From positions 3,846,001 to 3,910,000 of the forward strand of contig NZ_CP056775.1 of the NCBI RefSeq assembly GCF_016894445.1: a stretch of DNA of 64,000 nucleotides, given 5' to 3'. This document shows, piece by piece, positions 18,222 to 28,281 of the stretch. Every line of letters begins with the position of its first letter. Position 1 is the stretch's first letter. The position numbers were made by a program, and so were the translations under genes. The notes under the pieces were generated by a model. It was not told where the DNA came from. It was given only the letters and a program-made list of their open reading frames with translations, and made no database searches. This DNA is from Dyadobacter sandarakinus. Its GTDB lineage: Bacteria > Bacteroidota > Bacteroidia > Cytophagales > Spirosomataceae.

Positions 18222-19157
18222 ATGAAGATTACTGTTGTAGGTGCTGGCGCTGTCGGTGCAACCACTGCCGATAATATCATACGTCGTGAACTGGCTGAGG
18301 AAGTTGTACTGCTGGACATTAAAGAAGGAGTAAGTGAGGGCAAAGCGCTGGACATGTACCAGACTGCCGCATTGCTCGGCTTCAACACCAAGCCTGTCGG
18401 CACCACCAACGACTACGAAAAGACCAAAGGCTCGGACGTAGTAGTAATCACTTCGGGGCTTCCCCGCAAGCCCGGCATGACCCGTGAAGAGCTTATCGGA
18501 ATCAATGCAGGCATTGTTAAAGGTGTTACTGAAAATATCCTGAAGTACTCCCCGAAAGCCATCATCATCGTGGTTTCCAACCCTATGGACACCATGACTT
18601 ACCTGGCACTTAAAGAATCAGGAATTCCTAAAAAACGTCTGATTGGTATGGGTGGTGCGCTGGATAGTGCGCGGTTCAAAACCTACCTCGCTCTTGCCAT
18701 GGACGTTTCACCGCTGGACATTCACGGTATGGTCATTGGCGGCCATGGCGATACGACCATGATCCCGCTTACCCGCCTGGCAACTTATAACGGAATTCCG
18801 GTAAGCCGCTTCCTCTCGCCCGAGCAACTCGAGAAAGTCGCTTCGGACACCATGGTGGGTGGCGCAACGCTAACCAAGCTCATCGGCACCTCTGCCTGGT
18901 ACGCCCCCGGTGCAGCTACCCTGCTGCTGGTTGAAAGCATTGTGCGCAACCAGAGGCGCATTGTACCCTGCAGCGTTTCCCTTAATGGTGAGTACGGTCA
19001 GAAAGACATCTGTATGGGTGTGCCTGTGGTACTGGGCCGTCAGGGCTGGGAGAAGATCATTAACCTGCGCCTGAGCGATGCCGAAAAAGCAGCTTTTGAG
19101 AAGTCTGCCGAAGCAGTGCGGTCGATGAACGGCGCACTGACACTTACCCAGCAGTAA
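18222..19157 (+). CDS. mdh: Malate dehydrogenase (NAD-dependent)
   Basis: It oxidises malate to oxaloacetate in the TCA cycle. The 311-residue protein is of the LDH-like MDH type. The NAD fold is GAGAVG at residues 7-12 with D32 binding the ribose. Malate-specific R82 and R88 lie in LPRKPGMTRE, R151 in DSARF and catalytic H175 in IGGHGDTTM. Arg at position 82, where lactate dehydrogenases have Gln, supports malate as substrate. It stands alone with its own terminator. Confidence 0.97.
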   Translation: MKITVVGAGAVGATTADNIIRRELAEEVVLLDIKEGVSEGKALDMYQTAALLGFNTKPVGTTNDYEKTKGSDVVVITSGLPRKPGMTREELIGINAGIVKGVTENILKYSPKAIIIVVSNPMDTMTYLALKESGIPKKRLIGMGGALDSARFKTYLALAMDVSPLDIHGMVIGGHGDTTMIPLTRLATYNGIPVSRFLSPEQLEKVASDTMVGGATLTKLIGTSAWYAPGAATLLLVESIVRNQRRIVPCSVSLNGEYGQKDICMGVPVVLGRQGWEKIINLRLSDAEKAAFEKSAEAVRSMNGALTLTQQ

Positions 19158-19183
19158 GTCATTTTTTATAAATCGTAAACAAC

Positions 19184-19214
19184 AAAAAAGGTGACTGATG
19201 AAGTCACCTTTTTT
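19184..19214. terminator. Bidirectional terminator between mdh and the porin gene
   Basis: The inverted repeat AAAAAAGGTGACT / AGTCACCTTTTTT with a 5-base loop has A-run and T-run flanks. It can end transcription of mdh (plus) and of the convergent porin gene (minus). Confidence 0.9.
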
Positions 19215-19221
19215 GTTATCC

Positions 19222-20589
19222 CTAAATGGAAACCTGGTACTGCAGCGTAAACGAACTGCGACGACCATCTTTTGAAAGTTCGTTTGCCACTGAGCCTGGC
19301 TTGTAAAGCGGGCGGTTTTCCCAGTTCAGTGTAAACTTCCCGTTGTGTCCTTTGATCAGCCAGTTTATGCCGGCCGAGTATACATCCATTCCATCCTGAA
19401 TGCGATCATAATCAGCATATTGTAAGGAAGCATAGGGCATCAGCGTGCCTTTCCGGCCCAGTAGTCCTTCTTTAAGCTTATATCCTGCCTGCGCATAAAT
19501 AACACTGCCGGTTCCGAATGTAGGAAAGGCATTACCATGGTTGCCACTCACGCCTGCAATGGTACGTGAAGTTGCCGTAGCCGGGTTCATCACGCCGTTG
19601 TACCGCAGGTAGCCTTTTCCATAATCCGTGCTGAAATAACCCAGATAAGCCGAAAATGCCTTCTGGTTATTGAGTGGAATGTCCAGGTAAGCCGCCACAG
19701 ACCACAAGGTCATATTGTTGTAAAGCGTGTCCGAACCCTCCGTCCGCCAGGTGGCATTTTTTTGTGATATAATTCCGGCTTCAATGTTAAATATTTCCTT
19801 TTTGCCAAGGTAAGTACCTGCCATGTAGCCAGGCGTTGTATTATCTTCAGTATCTAAAATGTTGTAAATAAGCAATGCCTGAAACTGCTTGCTGGCCTTA
19901 CGCTGGGCAAAAGTCGAATTTAGTCCGATGGGTGGAGGTACCAGGCCGCTGGTCTCAACCGGAAACGGATCTGACACCCCCAGGCGATAGTTGACGGGAC
20001 CGATCTGACCCCTGCTGTATGCCGTCAGCTTGCGTGAAAACTGGTCTGTCTGATCCACCGTAGCCTGGGCAAACAACGGCACATCCATGGTCATGATCGT
20101 TGCAATACCGGGCTGTGAAAACCGCGACAATCCATTGAGAATCGTAAGTCCCCCGCCAAAGCGTACGAAGCTGGTACCTTTACGGTAAACTTCATACTCT
20201 CCCAGTGCATCATGAAAAAACGCGCCGATCTTCCTGTTGGATAGCGTTCCGTTTGTATTGTAGGCCGGAAATGCATTCAGCTTGTTGAAGTTGTTCATCC
20301 CGAATTGTGTATAGAAAAACAGTCCGTCGGTGATTTGCCCGAACAACTGCATGCGGGTGCGGCGCAAACCGATATCGAACGTAGTGCCTTTCGGGTCGCC
20401 CAGCACGGTTGTGCCCGGGTTACTTTCGTTGAACCGGAACCATGCCTGGTTGGTAAATGTCATCTTTACATAATGTGAGCCGGATTCGTTAAGATTGTAG
20501 CGGATATCGCTCTTCGTGTTTTCGTCTGCGGGCGTCACCTGCGCCATGGCAGTTGAGGCAAGGAACATCAGGGAAAGTACTCTTTTCAT
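19222..20589 (-). CDS. Outer-membrane beta-barrel porin
   Basis: A 455-residue exported protein with a short signal peptide (MKRVLSLMFLASTAMAQ) and then alternating polar/aromatic strands to the end, such as GLRRTRMQLFGQITDGLFFYTQFGMNNFN and FSAYLGYFSTDYGKGYLRY. It closes with a C-terminal strand ending SFTLQYQVSI, a normal barrel end. The plan resembles phosphate-selective/OprP-like porins, but no substrate motif is visible. It is transcribed divergently from the PUL regulator, only 84 bp away, so it could respond to the same signals; this is inference. Confidence 0.78.
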   Translation of the reverse strand: MKRVLSLMFLASTAMAQVTPADENTKSDIRYNLNESGSHYVKMTFTNQAWFRFNESNPGTTVLGDPKGTTFDIGLRRTRMQLFGQITDGLFFYTQFGMNNFNKLNAFPAYNTNGTLSNRKIGAFFHDALGEYEVYRKGTSFVRFGGGLTILNGLSRFSQPGIATIMTMDVPLFAQATVDQTDQFSRKLTAYSRGQIGPVNYRLGVSDPFPVETSGLVPPPIGLNSTFAQRKASKQFQALLIYNILDTEDNTTPGYMAGTYLGKKEIFNIEAGIISQKNATWRTEGSDTLYNNMTLWSVAAYLDIPLNNQKAFSAYLGYFSTDYGKGYLRYNGVMNPATATSRTIAGVSGNHGNAFPTFGTGSVIYAQAGYKLKEGLLGRKGTLMPYASLQYADYDRIQDGMDVYSAGINWLIKGHNGKFTLNWENRPLYKPGSVANELSKDGRRSSFTLQYQVSI

Positions 20590-20672
20590 TTAACGGAATT
20601 CAATCAGGTGAGCAGCTATTCCAGCGTTAAGCATTTTGCCTGCGACTGGATCGGGATTAAAAGTATGGTAAA

Positions 20673-23567
20673 ATGGTTTTTGGGAAAGAACTGGAAGAAC
20701 TTAAATTTTCAGCTATAAAAAGAGGAGTATGCGCATACAAGGCCTTTTGGGCTTTGACTTTACTCATAGCAGGCATTACTTTCTTTCCTGTAAAAGCACA
20801 GGAAATACCGCCGCTGATCAACTATCCTGCTTCTGCCTATAAAGCCCACAACCAAAACTGGTCTATCGACGAAGGCAACGATCACCTGGTATACGCCGCC
20901 AATTCCGACGGCCTCCTGGAATATGACGGAGGTACCTGGAAGCTCTACCAGCTGCCCGACCGTCAGATTGTCCGGACCATCCTTTTTGATCAGGTAAGCA
21001 TTGCATCCGTACCCAGCCGGGTCGTGAATATGCCGGCCAGAAAGGAATACCGGATTTACGCAGGTGGGTTCGGTGAGTTCGGGTACTGGCGCAAAGCGCC
21101 GGAGGGACAGCTGCAATATGTGTCTTTAAGCAGGAATGCGGGCTTTGCCAGTCTCAAAACCGAAGAGATCTGGCACATTATCAAAACCTCCCGATACATT
21201 TACTTTCAGTCATTCTCGCGCATTTACAGGTACGACGGGAAACATCTGACCGAAATTAATCCGCATAACAACTTCATGTTCCTGCAGGAGGTCAACCAGC
21301 GCGTGCTTGTTCCCGTGATCGGAAAGAGCCTGTACGAGCTGAAAGGCGAGCACCTGGTTCCGGTGGCCGGTACCGAGCCGCTGGCGCAAAGTATCGTATC
21401 CTCCATCCTGCCATTTCCGGGTGGACGAATGCTCATCAGTACGACCAAAAACGGTTTGTTTATCTGGGACAACAATCGCCTGGAACCCTGGAACATCGCG
21501 ATTTCAGATGAGCTGAAAAGGAATATGATCAACCGTGCCATCCTGCTGGGCGATGGCAGCTATGCATTCGGCACCATTCAGAAAGGCGTGTACATTGTCT
21601 CACCGGAAGGAAAGTTGCTGCATCAGTTTAACAAGAAAAACGGACTTCAGAACAATACCATACTCGCATTGTCCGAAGACAATCGTCGTCAGCTCTGGAT
21701 CGGGATGGATCAGGGGATTGACCTTGCGCAGCTCTCCGCCCCCATTGTGTCGTACCGGATCAATGATAACCCGCTGGGCTCAACCTATGCAGCAGCACTG
21801 TGGAAAGGACAACTGTATGTAGGTACCAACAAAGGTGTTTTTGTAAAAAAATGGTTGTCAGATGAAGCTTTTCGCCCGGTACCGGGCCTGGGAGGTCAAA
21901 CCTGGACATTGACGGTGGTCAATAACCAGCTGCTCTGCGGCCACAATGATGCTACTTACCGCATTACGGACCAGGGTGTCGTTAAACTTTCTGATGTGAC
22001 CGGCGGCTGGGTCATGCTTCCTGTTACATCAGGTGCGGATACATTATTGCTTCAGGGATCGTACACCGGTCTGCATGTGTACCGGAAAGACGCGGCCGGC
22101 AACTGGTCCTATGCCCACCGGGTAAAAGGTATTCCTGCCGTACCCATCAAACAGATTGTCCAGGATGCGAAAGGACAATTCTGGCTGGGCCACGCCTACA
22201 AGGGTCTTTTTGTTGCCCGCCTTACGCCAGCCCTTGACACTGCATTGACGCTGAAAGAATTCAAAAGTCCGGAAGACATACCCAGTGAATTTTCTATAGA
22301 AATCCAGAAATGGCGTAACCACATCGTTGTGCGCTCGGGTACTGCCTTTTTTGAACCCGATGCACAAAATGTACTGCAGCCCGCGCGTGATTTCACAAAG
22401 CACGACGACAGCTTCAAGCTCAGGTCAGGGATCAATGGAGAGTGGTTTAAAGTGTATATGAACCGGGTATCCTTTATAAATGCACAAAATACGTCACGTA
22501 TGCTGGAACTCATGCTCGTGCGGAATGATGAGACAATTATCCCATTATCGCCCGACTACTACTTCTTCTGCCTTGATAACGGATATGCACTTTTTAACCG
22601 GCGGATGACCGGCTTGTCCCAGCCTGCAGACGAACCTCCGCTGATCAGGAAGGTGACCAACCTCCGGAATGTGTCCGAAAGTTTTGCCGTGTTTGGGAGC
22701 CCTCGGCTTCCCGCAGATGCCCGCTCGGTGCGCATTGCATATGCGCTCCCGGTTTACGGAAAAAACATTCAGTATCAATACCGACTGCAAGGACTCACCG
22801 ACCAATGGTCTGAATGGACTGACCAGAACTTTGCGGAATTTACCAACCTGGAAGCCGGTGACTACACCTTTGAAGTACGCAGCAGCCTATCCGAAGTAGC
22901 TACGTCCTACAAGTTTGGAATTCAGCCTTACTGGCGCGAAACCGTGATGGCAAAGCTCCTGCTGGCGGTTGGTATCCTGCTGATGCTGGCGGGCCTGGTT
23001 GTGTTTCAGGAAAAACGCGCGGCCCGGCACCGGCAGCGGCTGATCCGGGAACAGGAGGAGGAGCTGAGCCAGCAGCGCCTGCAAAGCGAGCGCCAGATCA
23101 TGGAAATTCAAAATGAAAAATTGCAAACCGAAGTTCAGAGTAAAAGCCAGCAGCTGAGCAATGTAGCCATTAACGTAGTACGTAAAAACGAGATCCTGGA
23201 AGAAATCAGGGATGAGCTCAAACAGGTGAAGGCCGAAATGGGTAACCAACTCCCCAACATTCATTACCAGAAGCTGCTGAACAGCATTGAGCGGAACGTT
23301 GCCGGCAGGGACGACTGGGTTCTTTTTGAACAGAATTTCGACGAAGTACATGAGCAATTTTTCAAGAGGCTCCGCAGCATTTATCCGTCTATATCTCCTT
23401 CTGAACTGCGGCTTGCAGCCTGTTTGAGAATGAACTTATCAACAAAGGAAATGGCCCCGGTTCTTGGTATTTCGGTCAGAGGCGTAGAAATTAAACGCTA
23501 CCGCCTGCGTAAAAAGCTCGGACTTGACGCAGATTCCAACCTTGTTCAGTTTATGATGGATATTTAG
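20673..23567 (+). CDS. Membrane-tethered LuxR-type regulator with beta-propeller and Y_Y_Y domain
   Basis: This 964-residue one-component sensor is probably the activator of the adjacent susCD operon. After an N-terminal membrane/signal segment (about 26-42) comes a large periplasmic beta-propeller of Reg_prop-type repeats (DGLLEYDGGTWKLY, ENGLFIW-like and GLQNNTILALSEDNRRQLWIGMDQGIDL). A Y_Y_Y domain follows at about 690-750 (QYQYRLQGLTDQWSEWT, LEAGDYTFEVRSS). One membrane helix lies at about 760-778, then a coiled coil (about 780-870) and a LuxR-type HTH in the last 60 residues (SPSELRLAACLRMNLSTKEM, LGISVRGVEIKRYRLRKKLG). It has no kinase or receiver domain, unlike hybrid two-component PUL regulators. 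Confidence 0.88.
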   Translation: MVFGKELEELKFSAIKRGVCAYKAFWALTLLIAGITFFPVKAQEIPPLINYPASAYKAHNQNWSIDEGNDHLVYAANSDGLLEYDGGTWKLYQLPDRQIVRTILFDQVSIASVPSRVVNMPARKEYRIYAGGFGEFGYWRKAPEGQLQYVSLSRNAGFASLKTEEIWHIIKTSRYIYFQSFSRIYRYDGKHLTEINPHNNFMFLQEVNQRVLVPVIGKSLYELKGEHLVPVAGTEPLAQSIVSSILPFPGGRMLISTTKNGLFIWDNNRLEPWNIAISDELKRNMINRAILLGDGSYAFGTIQKGVYIVSPEGKLLHQFNKKNGLQNNTILALSEDNRRQLWIGMDQGIDLAQLSAPIVSYRINDNPLGSTYAAALWKGQLYVGTNKGVFVKKWLSDEAFRPVPGLGGQTWTLTVVNNQLLCGHNDATYRITDQGVVKLSDVTGGWVMLPVTSGADTLLLQGSYTGLHVYRKDAAGNWSYAHRVKGIPAVPIKQIVQDAKGQFWLGHAYKGLFVARLTPALDTALTLKEFKSPEDIPSEFSIEIQKWRNHIVVRSGTAFFEPDAQNVLQPARDFTKHDDSFKLRSGINGEWFKVYMNRVSFINAQNTSRMLELMLVRNDETIIPLSPDYYFFCLDNGYALFNRRMTGLSQPADEPPLIRKVTNLRNVSESFAVFGSPRLPADARSVRIAYALPVYGKNIQYQYRLQGLTDQWSEWTDQNFAEFTNLEAGDYTFEVRSSLSEVATSYKFGIQPYWRETVMAKLLLAVGILLMLAGLVVFQEKRAARHRQRLIREQEEELSQQRLQSERQIMEIQNEKLQTEVQSKSQQLSNVAINVVRKNEILEEIRDELKQVKAEMGNQLPNIHYQKLLNSIERNVAGRDDWVLFEQNFDEVHEQFFKRLRSIYPSISPSELRLAACLRMNLSTKEMAPVLGISVRGVEIKRYRLRKKLGLDADSNLVQFMMDI

Positions 23568-23655
23568 GTCAATTGTACTAATCCGATAAACGACCAATTT
23601 ATTCCAACTATTCCTTGCATTATTTTCATTGATGTAGTGGTGATGTAGTACAGAA

Positions 23656-23688
23656 TTTGATTAGTGGTCGGCTTCAAGCATAAATTTG
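23656..23688 (+). promoter_or_regulatory. Near-consensus Bacteroidota promoter of the susCD operon
   Basis: TTTG at 23656-23659 and TAAATTTG at 23681-23688, separated by 21 bp, match the consensus -33 TTTG and -7 TAnnTTTG. The start of transcription is predicted near 23695, about 40 bp before the susC ATG. Confidence 0.75.
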
Positions 23689-23733
23689 AAGTCAATAATT
23701 TCTTCTAATAATTCAATCACTAACGAATCATCA

Positions 23734-26700
23734 ATGAAAACGACTGTACGACTACTGTACATGCTGGTTTTTCTTTTCGCTGCAGCGAGTTCCTATGGCC
23801 AGGGAATATCTGTAAACGGAAAGGTAACCTCAGGCTCCGACGGCTCGGCCTTGCCAGGGGCCAGCGTACTGATAAAGGGAACCACCACCGGCGTCCCTAC
23901 CGATGCAGAAGGTGCATTCACCATCCAGGTACCTTCATCCGAATCTGTGCTGGTATTTTCTATGATCGGGATGACCCCTCAGGAAATTACCGTAGGATCC
24001 CAAACCACCATCAATGTCGCCCTGGCCGAAGATGCCAAAGCTTTGAATGAAGTAGTGGTAGTGGGCTATGGTACGCAGCGCAAGCTGGACGTGACCGGCT
24101 CCGTGGCGCAGATCAAAGGAGCTGAAATTGCTGCCCAGCCTTCTATGAACGCTGTGAGTGGTTTGCAGGGAAAAGTAGCCGGTGTGCAGATCAACAACTC
24201 CGGTAAACCCGGTGAAGCACCGCAAATCCGCATCCGCGGCGTAGGTACTGCTTACGGCAGTCCCAATCCCTTGTATGTAGTAGACGGTGTATGGTTTGAC
24301 GATATCAGTTTCCTCAACTCGGCGGACATAGAGAGCATGAACATCCTGAAAGATGCTTCAAGCCAATCAATTTATGGGGTACGCGCGGCAAATGGTGTTG
24401 TGCTGATTACCACCAAAAAAGGTAAGTCAGGTAAGTCTGTGATCGATTACAATGGATTTGTGGGTTTTCAGCAGGTGACCAACCAGATCAAAATGGCCAA
24501 TGCCAATGAGTATGCCACAATGGTCAATGAGCTGAGTGCGATCAATGGAAAAGGTAATATCCTGAATGCCGGCTCTTACGGCGAGGGTACCGACTGGTAT
24601 GGTCAGATCCTGCGCACCGCCCAGATCAACAACCACCAGCTTTCCATCAGTGGCGGAACGGACAAGTCTACTTACAACCTTTCGCTTGGCTTCCTTAACC
24701 AGGATGGTATTGTTCAGAAAAACGATTTCAAGCGCTACACTGCCAGGCTGCAGAACGACTTTCAGGTTTTTAAAGCCTTGAAAGTGGGCTACACAGCTAC
24801 CGGTTCGTACAGCAAGTCGCGGGACGAGGCAGGCGGCATTTTCCGGCAGCTTTATGCCGCCGGACCAGTGGTGCCGGTTTACAATGCAGACGGCTCCTAT
24901 GGAGATCCTAATACTTTCAACCTCGGTGATGCCAATAACTTCAACCCGCAGGTCACTATTGATTATTACAATCAGATTACGAAAAGAACACTGCTCACGG
25001 CCAATGCGTATGCTGAACTTTCACTCTTCAAGGGTCTGACATTCCGGACAAGCCTGGGTGGAAGGTACGCGCAGGACGAAACACGCAGCTACGTTCCGGT
25101 ATATGAGGCAACATTGAAACAACGCAACAATATCAGTTCGCTGCAATTTACGCGTCCTCAGACCCGGTACTGGATTTTTGAAAATACCCTGACCTATACC
25201 AAGGAGTTTGGTGACCACAGCCTGACGGCACTGGTGGGACAATCGGCACAGCGTGATCAATCCTACACGCTTACTGCAAATGCATTGAACGTACCCTATT
25301 CCAGCGAAGGCGATCTTTACCTGGCACTCGGAAGTGCTAACTCCCGCAACGTTACCGATGTTGGGGATCTGGGAACATACGCTTCGTACTTCGGACGGGT
25401 TAACTACTCCTTCCAGGACCGCTACCTGCTGAATGCATCACTGCGTGCGGATGGTTCATCCAAGTTTTATGAAGGCGGTAATGCATGGGGATATTTCCCG
25501 TCGGTAGGTGCAGGCTGGGTGATCAGCAATGAGTCTTTCATGAAAGGTCAGTCTTTCTTTGACAACCTGAAAATTAGAGGTAGCTGGGGTAAAATCGGTA
25601 ATGCATCCGTGCCTTCCAACCTGTCGACGCTCACTGTGGCAACCGGCGGCGGTCTGGGAGCTATTTTTGGCGGACAACTGAATACCGGTGCCAGCATCAA
25701 CACGATTATCCCTCCAACCACTGTTTGGGAACGTGGAGTAGGTACTGATATAGGGTTGGAAGCTGCATTCCTGAAAAACAGGCTTACACTTGAACTTGAT
25801 TATTATATCAAGAAAACAGAACAGGCTATTTTCGACATTCCGGTACTTACTTCCATTGGTACCCAATCAGGCCGGATTGTAGGCAACCAGGCTGATTTCG
25901 AGAATAAAGGCTTCGAATTCAATGTGGCCTGGCGGGACGAAATCGGTGAGAATCTCACATACAGCATCGGCGTAAACGGAGGTATCAATAATAACAAAGT
26001 ACTGGCCGTGACCTCGGGAGCCAACTCCATTTATGATGGTGGTGTGGGACTTACCGGCGGTGCCCTCGCAACAAGAACGCGTGTAGGCGACCCGATCGGT
26101 TCATTTTACGGACTGGTAGTGGATGGTATTTTCCAGACTCAGGACGAGATTAAGGCTTCGGCTCAGCCTACTGCAAAACCGGGTGATTTCAGGTACCGGG
26201 ATATCAGCGGTACAAACGGTACACCGGACGGAACCATCAGCGGACTGGACCGCCAGGTTATCGGCAACCCGAACCCCAAGTTTACTTACGGGATCAATAC
26301 CAGCTGGAATTACAGCAACTTTGACCTGATGCTCGATTTTCAGGGTGTATCCGGTGTGGATATCTATAATGCAAATATGGGCTGGCGCTATGGTAATGAG
26401 AACTTTACCAAAGATTTCTACGACAACCGCTGGCATGGAGAGGGTACTTCCAATACGTATCCTTCTGCCAACATCGGAGGAGGTTCCAACTATTTGGCCA
26501 GTACTTTCTTTGTACAAAGCGGCAGCTACTTCCGTGTGAGAAATGCACAGCTGGGCTACACGCTGCCACAAGCAGTAGTTGAAAAGCTTAAAATCAAAAG
26601 GCTAAGACTGTATGCCAATGCACAAAATGCATTGAACTTCTTTAAATACAAAGGGCTGTCACCGGAAGTACGTGCTAATGAAAACAAGCCGACGCAGGCA

Positions 26701-26766
26701 GGAATCGATGCCAATGTGTATCCTCTTTCGGCGACCTACAACTTCGGTATCAATGTGACCTTCTAA
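23734..26766 (+). CDS. SusC/RagA family TonB-linked outer-membrane transporter
   Basis: SusC-type barrels import oligosaccharides captured by the SusD lid, powered by TonB. From the ATG at 23734 the protein has 1010 residues; an upstream in-frame ATG at 23686 is less likely because it would displace the signal peptide (LLYMLVFLFAAASSYGQ). Next come a carboxypeptidase-D-like domain (SVNGKVTSGSDGSALPGASVLIKGT), a TonB-box region (ALNEVVVVGYGTQRK), the plug (MNAVSGLQGKVAGVQIN, RIRGVGTAYGSPNPLYVVDG) and the barrel, ending ATYNFGINVTF. susD follows after 13 bp. The substrate is inferred only from the GH144 genes. Confidence 0.95.
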   Translation: MKTTVRLLYMLVFLFAAASSYGQGISVNGKVTSGSDGSALPGASVLIKGTTTGVPTDAEGAFTIQVPSSESVLVFSMIGMTPQEITVGSQTTINVALAEDAKALNEVVVVGYGTQRKLDVTGSVAQIKGAEIAAQPSMNAVSGLQGKVAGVQINNSGKPGEAPQIRIRGVGTAYGSPNPLYVVDGVWFDDISFLNSADIESMNILKDASSQSIYGVRAANGVVLITTKKGKSGKSVIDYNGFVGFQQVTNQIKMANANEYATMVNELSAINGKGNILNAGSYGEGTDWYGQILRTAQINNHQLSISGGTDKSTYNLSLGFLNQDGIVQKNDFKRYTARLQNDFQVFKALKVGYTATGSYSKSRDEAGGIFRQLYAAGPVVPVYNADGSYGDPNTFNLGDANNFNPQVTIDYYNQITKRTLLTANAYAELSLFKGLTFRTSLGGRYAQDETRSYVPVYEATLKQRNNISSLQFTRPQTRYWIFENTLTYTKEFGDHSLTALVGQSAQRDQSYTLTANALNVPYSSEGDLYLALGSANSRNVTDVGDLGTYASYFGRVNYSFQDRYLLNASLRADGSSKFYEGGNAWGYFPSVGAGWVISNESFMKGQSFFDNLKIRGSWGKIGNASVPSNLSTLTVATGGGLGAIFGGQLNTGASINTIIPPTTVWERGVGTDIGLEAAFLKNRLTLELDYYIKKTEQAIFDIPVLTSIGTQSGRIVGNQADFENKGFEFNVAWRDEIGENLTYSIGVNGGINNNKVLAVTSGANSIYDGGVGLTGGALATRTRVGDPIGSFYGLVVDGIFQTQDEIKASAQPTAKPGDFRYRDISGTNGTPDGTISGLDRQVIGNPNPKFTYGINTSWNYSNFDLMLDFQGVSGVDIYNANMGWRYGNENFTKDFYDNRWHGEGTSNTYPSANIGGGSNYLASTFFVQSGSYFRVRNAQLGYTLPQAVVEKLKIKRLRLYANAQNALNFFKYKGLSPEVRANENKPTQAGIDANVYPLSATYNFGINVTF

Positions 26767-26779
26767 GCGATCCAAACGA

Positions 26780-28273
26780 ATGAAAAATATAACCAACAAC
26801 AAGATCAAGAACGCCGGCCTTTACCTGGGATTGATGTCCCTGCTGATTGTCCCTTCTGCCTGTAAGGAAAGTTTCCTGGATGTTGATCCTCAGGGAAAGC
26901 AGGCCGGCACTATATTCTGGCAAAGCCAGGATGATGCCACCAAGGCTGTGAATGCCATGTATGCCAACCTGCGCACCTGGAATAATACCGCCTTTGCTCC
27001 CATTGCACTGGAAAGCATGGGATCTGACGATGCCGAAAAGGGAAGTACACCCTCTGATGCAACGTTCTTCAACAATTATGACAATTTCACGGTTGGTTCA
27101 AGTGATGGACAGCTCGGAGGTTTCTGGGAGGGTCAGTACCAAAACATCAATTACGCCAATCAGGTGCTCGACAATGTTCCGGGCATTACCATGGACGAAA
27201 GTCTGAAAGCCCGCTACCTCGCTGAGGCTAAGTTTGTCCGTGCTTATTCGTACTTCCGGCTTACCCGGGCATTTGGTGCAGTTCCTTTGCGGCTTGCGGT
27301 ACCTGCCAATACCACGGAGTACAACCTCCCGCGTACTCCGCAGGCTGAGGTGTATGCTGCTATTGAGAAAGACCTTACCGAAGCTGAAACTGTACTTCCG
27401 CTAAGCTATGCTTCCGCAGATCTTGGCAGGATTACTAAAGGCGCAGCCCAGTCGCTGCACGCCAAGGTAGCCATGTACCAGAAAAAGTGGCAGCAGGTAT
27501 TTGACCTGACGAGCCAGGTCATCGGGTCGGGCCAGTATTCCCTGGTACCGAATTACGAAGCATTGTTCCGCATGCAGAATGAAAACTCTTCTGAATCGGT
27601 TTTCGAAATCCAGAACGAGCTGATTGCTTCCAATGTTGAAGCATCGAACTCACAGTACTCGCAGGTACAAGGCGTACGCGGCGTACAAGGTGGCGGCTGG
27701 GGCTTTAATGTACCTACCGAGGAGCTGGCAAACTCTTACGAAGCCGGCGACCCGCGCCGGGATGCTACCATTATTTTCCGTGGTGAAACAACACCTCAGG
27801 GTGACAAGATTCCGATTGATACAAACAGCAACTCTATGTACAATCAGAAGTCTTATGTGCCCTTTAATATGTTCATTAACGGTTTTCCGGAAGGCGTGCA
27901 GCAGAATGTGCGGGTGATCCGCTATGCGGAGGTATTGCTGATGAATGCGGAAGCTGCCAATGAACTGGGCAATACTACCAAAGCGCTGGAATCGCTGGAA
28001 CTGGTGAGGGCACGCGCAAGAGGAACCAGCAAAACCATCCTGCCAAAAGTTACGACTACCAACCAGGCTGCATTGCGGCTGGCGATCTGGGAAGAACGTC
28101 ACCACGAGCTGGCGATGGAGTTTGACCGCTACTTTGATGTAATTCGTCAAGGCCGTGCGCAGGAGATCTTCGGGCCAAAAGGCTGGAAACCGAACAAGAA
28201 TGAAGTGTGGCCGGTGCCACAAACCGAGATTGACCTGAGTGGAGGCGTATTGACCCAAAATCCAGGCTACTGA
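26780..28273 (+). CDS. SusD/RagB family surface glycan-binding lipoprotein
   Basis: The 497-residue lipoprotein closes over the SusC barrel and binds glycan at the cell surface. The lipobox ends at C28 (LLIVPSACKES). The RagB/SusD features include FLDVDPQGKQ after the anchor, the TPR-like helices (ARYLAEAKFVRAYSYFRLTRAFGAVPL), and the C-terminal block RYAEVLLMNAEAANELG ... EERHHELAMEFDRYFDVIRQG. It ends PQTEIDLSGGVLTQNPGY, usual for the family. It sits between susC (13 bp) and the first GH144-like gene (8 bp), so the four genes form one operon. Confidence 0.95.
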   Translation: MKNITNNKIKNAGLYLGLMSLLIVPSACKESFLDVDPQGKQAGTIFWQSQDDATKAVNAMYANLRTWNNTAFAPIALESMGSDDAEKGSTPSDATFFNNYDNFTVGSSDGQLGGFWEGQYQNINYANQVLDNVPGITMDESLKARYLAEAKFVRAYSYFRLTRAFGAVPLRLAVPANTTEYNLPRTPQAEVYAAIEKDLTEAETVLPLSYASADLGRITKGAAQSLHAKVAMYQKKWQQVFDLTSQVIGSGQYSLVPNYEALFRMQNENSSESVFEIQNELIASNVEASNSQYSQVQGVRGVQGGGWGFNVPTEELANSYEAGDPRRDATIIFRGETTPQGDKIPIDTNSNSMYNQKSYVPFNMFINGFPEGVQQNVRVIRYAEVLLMNAEAANELGNTTKALESLELVRARARGTSKTILPKVTTTNQAALRLAIWEERHHELAMEFDRYFDVIRQGRAQEIFGPKGWKPNKNEVWPVPQTEIDLSGGVLTQNPGY

Positions 28274-28281
28274 TCATCATA

